Assembly (NCBI GenBank): GCA_964643885.1
Contig: CAZXUI010000104.1
Span: forward strand, 1-10,319
Source of the DNA: CAADGL01 sp964643885
GTDB taxonomy: Bacteria; Planctomycetota; Phycisphaerae; UBA1845; Fen-1342
DNA length: 10,319 nucleotides
Direction: 5' to 3'
Shown: piece after piece, positions 1-5,289 of the stretch
Numbering within the stretch: the first letter of the stretch is position 1
Layout of the letters: each line of letters begins with the position of its first letter
Translations under genes and position numbers: made by a program
The notes under the pieces: generated by a model
The model's database searches: none
Told to the model about the DNA's origin: nothing
The model's input: only the letters and a program-made list of their open reading frames with translations

Positions 1-1
1 C

Positions 2-469
2 GCCCTGATGAGCAAGGTGATGGAGAACGGCTCGGGCAAGTGCAAGTTCCCCATCAACGAGCCGGCCGAGGGCAAGAAGAAGAGTCAGATCGACGAATAC
101 CTGGAGTATTACCAGGGGCCGGGTGTGCAGCACATCGCCATGAACGTGCCGGACATCTGCGAATCAGTCCGCGAGCTGCGCAAGCGCGACATCGATTTTC
201 TGCGCGTCCCCGAGACGTACTACGAGGACCTGCGCGACCGCGTCGGCGAGATCGAGGAGGATTACAGCGAGCTGGAGGAGCTGGGGATTCTGGTCGACCG
301 CGACGAGGACGGGTATCTGCTTCAGATCTTCACGGCGCCGATGCAGGACCGCCCGACGCTGTTTTTCGAGCTGATCGAGCGGCACGGCTGCCGCGGCTTC
401 GGACAGGGCAACTTCAAGGCTCTCTTCGTCAGCCTGGAGCGCGAACAGGCCAAGCGGGGAAACCTGTAG
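2..469 (+). CDS. hpd: 4-hydroxyphenylpyruvate dioxygenase, C-terminal part (5' end outside window)
   Basis: This cytosolic non-haem Fe(II) enzyme converts 4-hydroxyphenylpyruvate to homogentisate in tyrosine catabolism. Only about the last 155 residues are present; the reading frame is already open at base 2 (Ala-Leu before the first Met at base 8), so that Met is internal and the gene enters from the left. The visible segment is the iron-binding C-terminal domain. KFPINEPAEGKKKSQIDEY is a hallmark of the family, GVQHIAM carries the second iron-binding His (codon 131-133), and RPTLFFELIERHG carries the iron-binding Glu (codon 368-370). The C-terminal GFGQGNFKALF motif that closes the active site is complete, and the protein ends EREQAKRGNL like full-length relatives. 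The first His of the 2-His-1-Glu triad is outside the window. The gene ends with two adjacent TAG codons (467-472). No hairpin terminator is evident after it. Confidence 0.96.
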   Translation, partial: ALMSKVMENGSGKCKFPINEPAEGKKKSQIDEYLEYYQGPGVQHIAMNVPDICESVRELRKRDIDFLRVPETYYEDLRDRVGEIEEDYSELEELGILVDRDEDGYLLQIFTAPMQDRPTLFFELIERHGCRGFGQGNFKALFVSLEREQAKRGNL

Positions 470-505
470 TAGCGACGGTGCCTAACTTCGACGGCCTCCG
501 GAGCC

Positions 506-534
506 TTGACGACGACCTAACAATTCCCTATCAT
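506..534 (+). promoter_or_regulatory. Sigma70-type promoter for the kinase-NUDIX gene
   Basis: TTGACG (506-511, 5 of 6 to consensus) is followed after exactly 17 bases by TATCAT (529-534, 5 of 6). It lies in an AT-richer patch of a GC-rich region, in the gap between the dioxygenase stop and the next gene. Transcription would be expected to begin near 541-542, one or two bases before the only in-frame start codon available (GTG at 543), so the message could be leaderless. The match and spacing are read directly; the activity is inferred. Confidence 0.6.
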
Positions 535-1106
535 ACGGTGCTGTGGCGGCTGAACGGCTCGACATTTCGGGTGACTCGCCGAGCAAGCACGAACTCGGTG
601 AACTGCATCGCCGCGCGGAGCGGGTGTTTCACCTGCTGAGGCGCGAGGATTGCGAGGCGCAGCACCCGTTCTTCTTCGAGTTCTCCGGTACGCCGAGATC
701 GGGGAAGTGCACGATCATCGGCATCATCGGTCACTTTCTGCGCCGCTGAGGTTTTCAAGTCGTTCAGCCGGCCGAAGGAGCCTCGCTGCGCACCCCGGCG
801 GCACTGTGCGACGACTGGTTCGCATTCAATATCTGGTCCGCGTGCTACGCGCTTCGCCATGTGCTCGAGCTGTCTCACGAGGCCGATCCACCGGATATCG
901 TGCTGCTCGACCGTGGGCTCTTCGACGCGACCGCATGGATTCATTACCTCGAGTCGTCCAGCGGCCGCCTCTCCGAAACGGACCGGACCGCGATTACCAA
1001 GTTCCTGACGCTGGACTTGTGGCGAAAACGCGAACGGGGCGTGTTCCTGTTCACGGCGGACTCGAAGACCTCGCTGGCGCGGGAGATTGACAGTAAGCTG
1101 ATTCAA

Positions 1107-1128
1107 GAGCTTGAGAGCTTGAGAGCTT
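1107..1128 (+). repeat. 8-bp tandem repeat (2.75 copies) causing a frameshift
   Basis: GAGCTT (1107-1112) is followed by two perfect copies of GAGAGCTT (1113-1120 and 1121-1128) and then GGG. With both extra copies removed, the kinase reading frame runs without interruption into the NUDIX frame, so this is most simply a slippage expansion of an ancestral single unit inside the gene. In the present sequence, frame A instead runs on to a stop near 1550 through residues unlike the family. Confidence 0.85.
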
Positions 1129-1137
1129 GGGTCGGTC

Positions 1138-1980
1138 ATGAACCCGGACACGCTCACGGAGCTGAACCGTGTGTACTCGGAAGCCGCGGCGGCCTCAGAA
1201 GACCTCTTCACGATCCACCACGTGGATACTTCGTTCCGAAATGGGAAACCGCCGAAATTCGATCGGATCGCATTCGTCGTCGCCGCAAGGATCCTGAACT
1301 TCATGCACGAAACGCTCGATCAGAACCTGCTCGTCACAGACGTAGTCGACGTCGAAGGACTGGAGGTCCGGCCGGAGCGCGTCGAGCCGGTGATCCGCTC
1401 GATTCTGAAGGGTGGCCGGCCGCATTTTCAGCGGCGCGTCGATGCCGAGCAGTCGACCAGTGTCATGCAGGTCGTGCCTTACGCGCTGCTCACCGATGCG
1501 GCGGACCGGTATCTCGTCGCCCGTCGCCGCGCCGACCATCCGCGCTCTGAACTGAGCGGCAAGTTCACGCTCCTGTTGGGCGGCCACGCCGAACAGAAAG
1601 ACTGGGACGCGAGCATGCCGGACGCGATCTTCGAACGCTGCCTGCGGCGCGAGTTGGACGAGGAGTTGATCGGCGTCAGCATTCTGCACAGCGAGCGCAT
1701 CGGCATCATTCATGACCCGCGCTCGAAGGCCGGACAACACCATCTGGCCGTGCTCTTCGAAGTTCAGGTCGGCGGGCGGCCGAAGATCCGCCGGCAGTCG
1801 GTCGACCAGGAATTCGGCCGCGAGCCGTTGACCTGGAAGACAGCCGAGGAGATCAAGGCGCTGGTGGCCGAGCTGGATCCCTGGTCGCAATTGGTCGCCC
1901 GGCACCGGTTCGGTGCCCAGCTTCCCGAACTCCCCGGTGAGCCGACACTATTCACGCGCGGGCGCGACGCCGGGAACTGA
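1138..1980 (+). CDS. NUDIX hydrolase domain protein, surviving half of the broken fusion
   Basis: This 280-codon frame begins at ATG 1138, the first start after an in-frame TGA at 1120-1122. Residues 1-60 (MNPDTLTELNRVYSEA to about HETL) are the tail of the kinase domain, which shows the frame was once the 3' part of a longer gene. Residues about 105-255 form a NUDIX fold: LLLGGH at 145-150, then a longer-than-usual linker, then RELDEEL at 171-177, the metal-binding REUxEE helix. IGIIHDPRSKAGQHHLAVLFEV follows, as in MutT-type predicted phosphoesterases resembling COG4112. NUDIX enzymes hydrolyse nucleoside diphosphates linked to another group; the substrate here is unknown. No clear ribosome-binding site precedes ATG 1138, so independent translation is uncertain and the frame may simply be a remnant. 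It ends 33 bases before the convergent acetyltransferase gene. Confidence 0.7.
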   Translation: MNPDTLTELNRVYSEAAAASEDLFTIHHVDTSFRNGKPPKFDRIAFVVAARILNFMHETLDQNLLVTDVVDVEGLEVRPERVEPVIRSILKGGRPHFQRRVDAEQSTSVMQVVPYALLTDAADRYLVARRRADHPRSELSGKFTLLLGGHAEQKDWDASMPDAIFERCLRRELDEELIGVSILHSERIGIIHDPRSKAGQHHLAVLFEVQVGGRPKIRRQSVDQEFGREPLTWKTAEEIKALVAELDPWSQLVARHRFGAQLPELPGEPTLFTRGRDAGN

Positions 1981-1986
1981 TCGCAC

Positions 1987-2012
1987 TGCGACCCGCGCCA
2001 TCGGCGGTCGCA
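1987..2012. terminator. Hairpin between convergent genes
   Basis: TGCGACC (1987-1993) and GGTCGCA (2006-2012) form a perfect 7-bp stem, and GCC/GGC (1997-1999 with 2003-2005) can extend it inside. It fills almost the whole 33-base gap between the NUDIX stop (1980) and the acetyltransferase stop (2014). This position suits a two-way terminator. There is no T-run on either side, so it is not a classical intrinsic terminator. Confidence 0.45.
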
Positions 2013-2013
2013 A

Positions 2014-2493
2014 TCACCGCCGCGGCGCATCGCTCCAATCCGTTTCATAGATCAGATACCGCGTCCGCAGCATGCCCATCCGCTCGTAGACACGCTGCGC
2101 CCGCTCGTTCTCCGCGTCGACATACAGCCGCACGCCGCAGACGTCCCCCTGCGCCCGCGCCGCCGCGCACACGTGCTCGTGCAGCAACCGATACACGCCT
2201 TGCCCGCGAAGCTCCGGCACCACGTACACGCTCTGTATCCACCAGAACCAGCCGTCGCGCCAGTCGCTCCACTCCTGCGTGACCAGCAACTGCCCCACGA
2301 CCCCGCCGCCACGCTCCACCACGAAGTAGCGGCCGCGCGCCCCATCCTCCAGCACGCGGCCCACACCCCGCCGCACCGTCGCTCTTTCCAGCCGCCGGCT
2401 CTCCGTCTCCTCCGCCATGCGCAGGTTGAACTCCGTGATCGGCTCCACGTCGGCCGCGGCCGCCGGGCGAACACTCAATCCCATCGGGTCCAT
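2014..2493 (-). CDS. GNAT-family N-acetyltransferase
   Basis: A single-domain GNAT protein of 159 residues, close to the usual family length, that transfers an acetyl group from acetyl-CoA to an amine; the acceptor cannot be told from sequence. The N-terminal strand LSVRPAAAADVEPITEFNLRMA is typical. EWSDWRDGWFWWIQSVYVVPELRGQGVYRLL (residues 74-104) holds motif A with the pyrophosphate-binding RGQGV loop (96-100). LYVDAENERAQRVYERMGM (123-141) is motif B, with Asn129 and the candidate general-acid Tyr136. The last residues (YETDWSDAPRR) complete the fold. The start is ATG at 2493, preceded by a purine-rich GAGGGAG; an in-frame ATG at 2484 is an alternative. It converges on the NUDIX frame and diverges from murD, so it is probably transcribed alone. 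Confidence 0.9.
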   Translation of the reverse strand: MDPMGLSVRPAAAADVEPITEFNLRMAEETESRRLERATVRRGVGRVLEDGARGRYFVVERGGGVVGQLLVTQEWSDWRDGWFWWIQSVYVVPELRGQGVYRLLHEHVCAAARAQGDVCGVRLYVDAENERAQRVYERMGMLRTRYLIYETDWSDAPRR

Positions 2494-2496
2494 GTC

Positions 2497-2502
2497 TCCC
2501 TC
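2497..2502 (-). promoter_or_regulatory. Ribosome-binding site of the acetyltransferase gene
   Basis: On the minus strand GAGGGA lies a few bases before ATG 2493, and its GAGG core is five bases from it. This favours 2493 over the internal ATG at 2484. Confidence 0.55.
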
Positions 2503-2587
2503 GCGAGCTGTCTGTCAGAGCCGCTATCCTACCCGCTTGCGGGCGTCGCCGCGGCCGGCCGACCGCACCGGCCGCTCACCGCCGCGC

Positions 2588-2592
2588 AGGAG
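2588..2592 (+). promoter_or_regulatory. Ribosome-binding site of murD
   Basis: AGGAG ends five bases before ATG 2598, a standard Shine-Dalgarno spacing that fixes the murD start. The 104-base divergent gap 2494-2597 also contains a CCCGC-TT-GCGGG palindrome (2532-2543). Only poor promoter-like matches (TATCCT at 2525-2530; TAGGAT on the other strand) are visible there. Confidence 0.65.
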
Positions 2593-2597
2593 CCGAC

Positions 2598-3992
2598 ATG
2601 ATCGCCGACTGGCGAAACCGCCGCGTCACCGTCATGGGCCTCGGCCGCTTCGGCGGAGGAGCCGGCGTGGCCCGCTGGCTCGCGACGGCCGGAGCGGATG
2701 TGCTCGTGACGGACCAGAAGCCGGCCGAGGCGCTGGCCGAGGGCCTGGCCGGGCTGGCCGGCCTGCCGGTCCGCCTGCGGCTCGGCGGGCACGACCAGCG
2801 CGACTTTTGCGAGACGGACCTCGTCGTCGTCAACCCGGCCGTCCCGGAGCGCTCGCCATACCTCGAGGCCGCCCGCTCGGCCGGCGTTCCGGTCACGACC
2901 GAGATCAACCTCTTCGTCGAGCGCTGCCCCGCGCGGACGATCGGCGTCACCGGCTCCGTCGGCAAGAGCACGGTCACGTCGATGATCGGGCATGTTCTGG
3001 AATGCTTCGAGAGTCTCGGCAAGACCTGGCTCGGTGGAAACCTCGGCGGCTCGCTGCTCGACGCGTTGCCGCAGATCCGCGAGCACGACACGGTCGTGCT
3101 CGAGCTGTCGAGCTTTCAGCTCGAGCGCACTCCGCTTGTGAGCTGGAGCCCCGGCATCGCCGTCATCACCAATCTCGACCCCAATCACATCGATTGGCAC
3201 GGCAGCTTCGAGGCCTACGCCGCCGCCAAGCAGAACATCTGCCGCTTTCAGAAACCCGGGCGCGATGCGCTGGTGCTCGGATGCGGACAGAGCCTCGATG
3301 CGACGGCTTACGAGGCGGCCGGACGGGGACTGAATGTCTGGCGCTACGGGCTGGAGGGTGATGTTCCAGGTGCCTGGCCGGCGGACACGGCAGGTGCTTC
3401 GACGATCTGCCCGCTGCGATGGGACGTCCCGCCGCTGGCCGCGCCGGGCCTGCACAATCGCGAGAACGCGGCCGCCGCACTGACCGTCGCTTCCCTGCTG
3501 AACCAGCCGGCCGACGCGGCCATTCGTGCGCTCGCGAATTTCGAGGGCCTGCCGCACCGCTTGCACCGCGTCGGCGTCTTCGACGGCGTAACGTACGTGA
3601 ACGATTCGAAATCATCCACGCCGCAGGCCGCGCTGACTGCGATGCGCTCATTCGACGCGCCGCTGCTGGTCATCCTCGGCGGCTATGACAAGGGGGCGGA
3701 CCTGACCGAGATGGCCCGTTTCGCCGCTCAGCGGGCCCGGCTCGTCGCCTGTCTCGGCCAGACCGGCCCGCGCATCGCGGCGGCCGTCCGCGACGCCGGC
3801 GGCCGGGCAGAGCTGTGCGACGATCTTCCCGCCGCGGTCGCGCTGTGCAGAGCGCACGCGGCCCCGGGCGATACGATCCTGCTTTCGCCGGGCTGCGCGT
3901 CGTGGGGCATGTTCGCCGACTTCCGCGAGCGCGGCGAGAGATTCGCGGCCCTGGCCCGCGGCGGCGCGGCGAATCCGACCGACAACAAGTGA
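2598..3992 (+). CDS. murD: UDP-N-acetylmuramoyl-L-alanine--D-glutamate ligase
   Basis: This cytosolic ATP-dependent Mur ligase adds D-glutamate to UDP-MurNAc-L-Ala, the second amino acid of the peptidoglycan stem. The 464 residues are slightly more than in typical MurD and all three domains are present. The N-terminal Rossmann-like domain begins VTVMGLGRFGGGAGVARWL. The central ATPase carries GVTGSVGKST (116-125), ELSSFQLE (169-176) and NLDPNHIDWHGSFEAYAAAKQNI (192-214), with Lys211 at the position of the carbamylated lysine; HNRENAAAA starts at 286. The C-terminal domain has NDSKSSTP (335-342), GGYDKG (361-366) and LLSPGCASWGMF (428-439). NDSKSST and the LSPxxAS motif separate MurD from MurC, MurE and MurF. 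A good ribosome-binding site precedes the ATG. The gene stands outside any dcw (division and cell wall) cluster in this window, and its stop overlaps the next start by one base. Confidence 0.96.
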   Translation: MIADWRNRRVTVMGLGRFGGGAGVARWLATAGADVLVTDQKPAEALAEGLAGLAGLPVRLRLGGHDQRDFCETDLVVVNPAVPERSPYLEAARSAGVPVTTEINLFVERCPARTIGVTGSVGKSTVTSMIGHVLECFESLGKTWLGGNLGGSLLDALPQIREHDTVVLELSSFQLERTPLVSWSPGIAVITNLDPNHIDWHGSFEAYAAAKQNICRFQKPGRDALVLGCGQSLDATAYEAAGRGLNVWRYGLEGDVPGAWPADTAGASTICPLRWDVPPLAAPGLHNRENAAAALTVASLLNQPADAAIRALANFEGLPHRLHRVGVFDGVTYVNDSKSSTPQAALTAMRSFDAPLLVILGGYDKGADLTEMARFAAQRARLVACLGQTGPRIAAAVRDAGGRAELCDDLPAAVALCRAHAAPGDTILLSPGCASWGMFADFRERGERFAALARGGAANPTDNK

Positions 3993-5014
3993 TGCTGCTT
4001 TCCATTCGCGATCTGAGCACGTCGATCCGCACGGACGAAGGTCTCGTTCGGGCGGTGCAGGGCGTCTCGCTCGACGTGCCGGCCGGCCGGACCGTCGCGC
4101 TCGTCGGCGAGTCGGGCTGCGGAAAGAGCATGACGGCGATGTCGATCCTGCGGCTGCTCCCGCCCGGCGGACGCATCGATTCCGGTCATATTCTCTTCGA
4201 GGGCCGCGACCTGGCCGCGCTGGCACCGCCCGGGCTGCGGCAGATCCGCGGCAACCGCATCGCCATGATCTTCCAGGAGCCGCTCTCCTGCCTGAACCCC
4301 GTGCTGAGCGTCGGCCAGCAGGTCGCCCAGCCGCTGCGGCTCCACAAACGCATGTCGCGGCGCAGCGCGCTGCACCGCGCGGCCGAGCTGCTGGCCGCCG
4401 TAGCGATTCCGGATGCCGCCCGCCGCGCCCGCCAGTATCCGCACGAGCTCTCCGGCGGCATGCGGCAGCGCGTCATGATCGCCATGGCCATCGCCTGCGA
4501 GCCCGCCCTGCTGATCGCCGACGAGCCGACGACCGCCCTCGACGTCACCGTTCAGGCGCAGATTCTCGCCCTGCTGGCCGATCTTCAGCGCCGCCGCGGC
4601 ACCGCCATCCTGCTGATCACGCACGACCTCGGCGTCGTCGCCCAGCTCGCAGATTCCACATCGGTCATGTACCGCGGCCGAATCGTCGAGCAGGCGATGA
4701 CGGCCGCGCTCTTCCGAAACCCTGGTCACCCCTACACGCGGGCCTTGCTGCGAAGCGTGCTGCGGCTGCGGCGAGATCCGGCCGGCGCGACGAATGCGGC
4801 TCCGCGCGGCCGCCTGCCCGTTATCGAAGGAGAAGTCCCCGGCCCGCTGGTCCGGATCGACGGCTGCCCGTTCCATCCGCGCTGCCAGCTCGGCCGCGAA
4901 GACTCAACGTGCCGCACCGCACAGCAGTCGCTTGCCCCGCCGGTCGAAGCGGACGGCGACGCGAGCCATGTCGTCGCATGCTGGAAGACGACCCAATCGC
5001 TCGCGGCCAGGTAG
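3992..5014 (+). CDS. Oligopeptide/dipeptide ABC transporter ATP-binding protein (DppD/OppD type)
   Basis: A 340-residue cytoplasmic ATPase that would power a peptide or nickel-type importer of the Dpp/Opp family. In order: Walker A GESGCGKS (39-46), Q-loop FQEPLSCLNP (94-103), signature LSGGMRQRV (153-161), Walker B LLIADEPTTALD (173-184) and the switch His in LLITHDLGVV (His211). From about 230 comes the C-terminal extension special to this family: NPGHPYTRALLRSV, then GCPFHPRC and four cysteines (292, 298, 307, 330), spaced as in subunits reported to hold an iron-sulfur cluster. The start is the ATG in the TGATG junction with murD. It lacks its own Shine-Dalgarno sequence, so translation by reinitiation after murD is likely. 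The partner permeases, binding protein and second ATPase (DppF) are not in the window. The DppD or OppD identity and the substrate cannot be fixed. Confidence 0.93.
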   Translation: MLLSIRDLSTSIRTDEGLVRAVQGVSLDVPAGRTVALVGESGCGKSMTAMSILRLLPPGGRIDSGHILFEGRDLAALAPPGLRQIRGNRIAMIFQEPLSCLNPVLSVGQQVAQPLRLHKRMSRRSALHRAAELLAAVAIPDAARRARQYPHELSGGMRQRVMIAMAIACEPALLIADEPTTALDVTVQAQILALLADLQRRRGTAILLITHDLGVVAQLADSTSVMYRGRIVEQAMTAALFRNPGHPYTRALLRSVLRLRRDPAGATNAAPRGRLPVIEGEVPGPLVRIDGCPFHPRCQLGREDSTCRTAQQSLAPPVEADGDASHVVACWKTTQSLAAR

Positions 5015-5029
5015 CGTGGCAGGCCGGGT

Positions 5030-5187
5030 GTTTCGCCCAGTACGCGCGGGTGGTACGGGCGTCCCGCCCGTACACTTGCTTCGCGCAAACCGCTGGGGGA
5101 GTGCGAGCGTTTCGCCTTCGACGCGCGGCGGGTACGGTCGTCCCGCCCGTACAACTGCTTCGCGCAAACCGCTCGGGGAGCGCGGGC
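5030..5187. repeat. Two tandem copies of a 79-bp repeat with internal palindrome
   Basis: Copy 1 (5030-5108) and copy 2 (5109-5187) align without gaps with 12 differences, about 85 percent identity. The best-conserved parts are the palindrome and the stretch TGCTTCGCGCAAACCGCT. In copy 1 the halves GTACGGGCG and CGCCCGTAC form a perfect 9-bp stem around a 3-base loop; copy 2 has one mismatch in the stem. The pair begins 15 bases after the ATPase stop, and the radical SAM gene ends at 5290 from the other side. It may work as a two-way terminator or be a mobile palindromic repeat of the REP kind. Open frames across it are not genes. I see nothing notable in 5188-5289. Confidence 0.85.
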
Positions 5188-5289
5188 GCCTCGGCCGCAT
5201 GCAAGGCCCAGGCGGGCGCCCCTGCCATCGTGACGAGCAACCCCGCCGCCCATTCGACGACGCGCGACGCCCCGGTCCGACGAGCCGCG

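Larger units (their letters stand above)
543..1980 (+). pseudogene. Broken P-loop nucleotide kinase / NUDIX hydrolase fusion
   Basis: One ancestral gene of about 470 codons can be followed across two frames. Frame A starts at GTG 543: EFSGTPRSGK (Walker A, bases 687-707) leads to FLRR, then an in-frame TGA at 747-749, and continues in the same frame as GFQVVQPAEGASLRTP, DDWFAFNIWSACYALRHVLEL, VLLDRGLFDATAWIHYLE and LWRKRERGVFLFTADSKTSL. This is the pattern of thymidylate/deoxynucleoside kinase-like P-loop proteins, with LDRGLFD (906-926) as the nucleotide-site DRx motif. At 1107-1128 an 8-bp unit is repeated; removing two units (16 bases) joins frame A to the frame of the downstream ORF and restores KLIQELGSVMNPDTLTELN, a typical kinase C-terminal segment. 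The second half is a NUDIX domain. Walker A also has Cys where Ser/Thr is expected (codon 708-710). A nonsense codon plus a frameshift point to decay. A sequencing error could explain one lesion but hardly both. The substrate is unknown. Confidence 0.8.

Noticed and set aside
747..749. Selenocysteine codon
   Set aside because: It is not at a redox or metal site of the kinase fold, and a second, unrelated lesion in the same gene points to decay.
531..1304. A 257-codon minus-strand frame opposite the kinase pseudogene
   Set aside because: The plus strand carries clear kinase motifs here; the minus frame has none.
2529..3566. A 345-codon minus-strand frame opposite murD
   Set aside because: It is a shadow of murD with Arg/Ala-rich low-complexity protein and no family motif.
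3815..3991. A possible longer N-terminus for the ABC ATPase inside murD
   Set aside because: The added residues are Arg-rich and unlike the family, whose N-terminus fits MLLSIRDLS at 3992.
3728..4876. A 382-codon minus-strand frame opposite the end of murD and the ABC ATPase
   Set aside because: It spans two real genes in antisense and has no domain signature.
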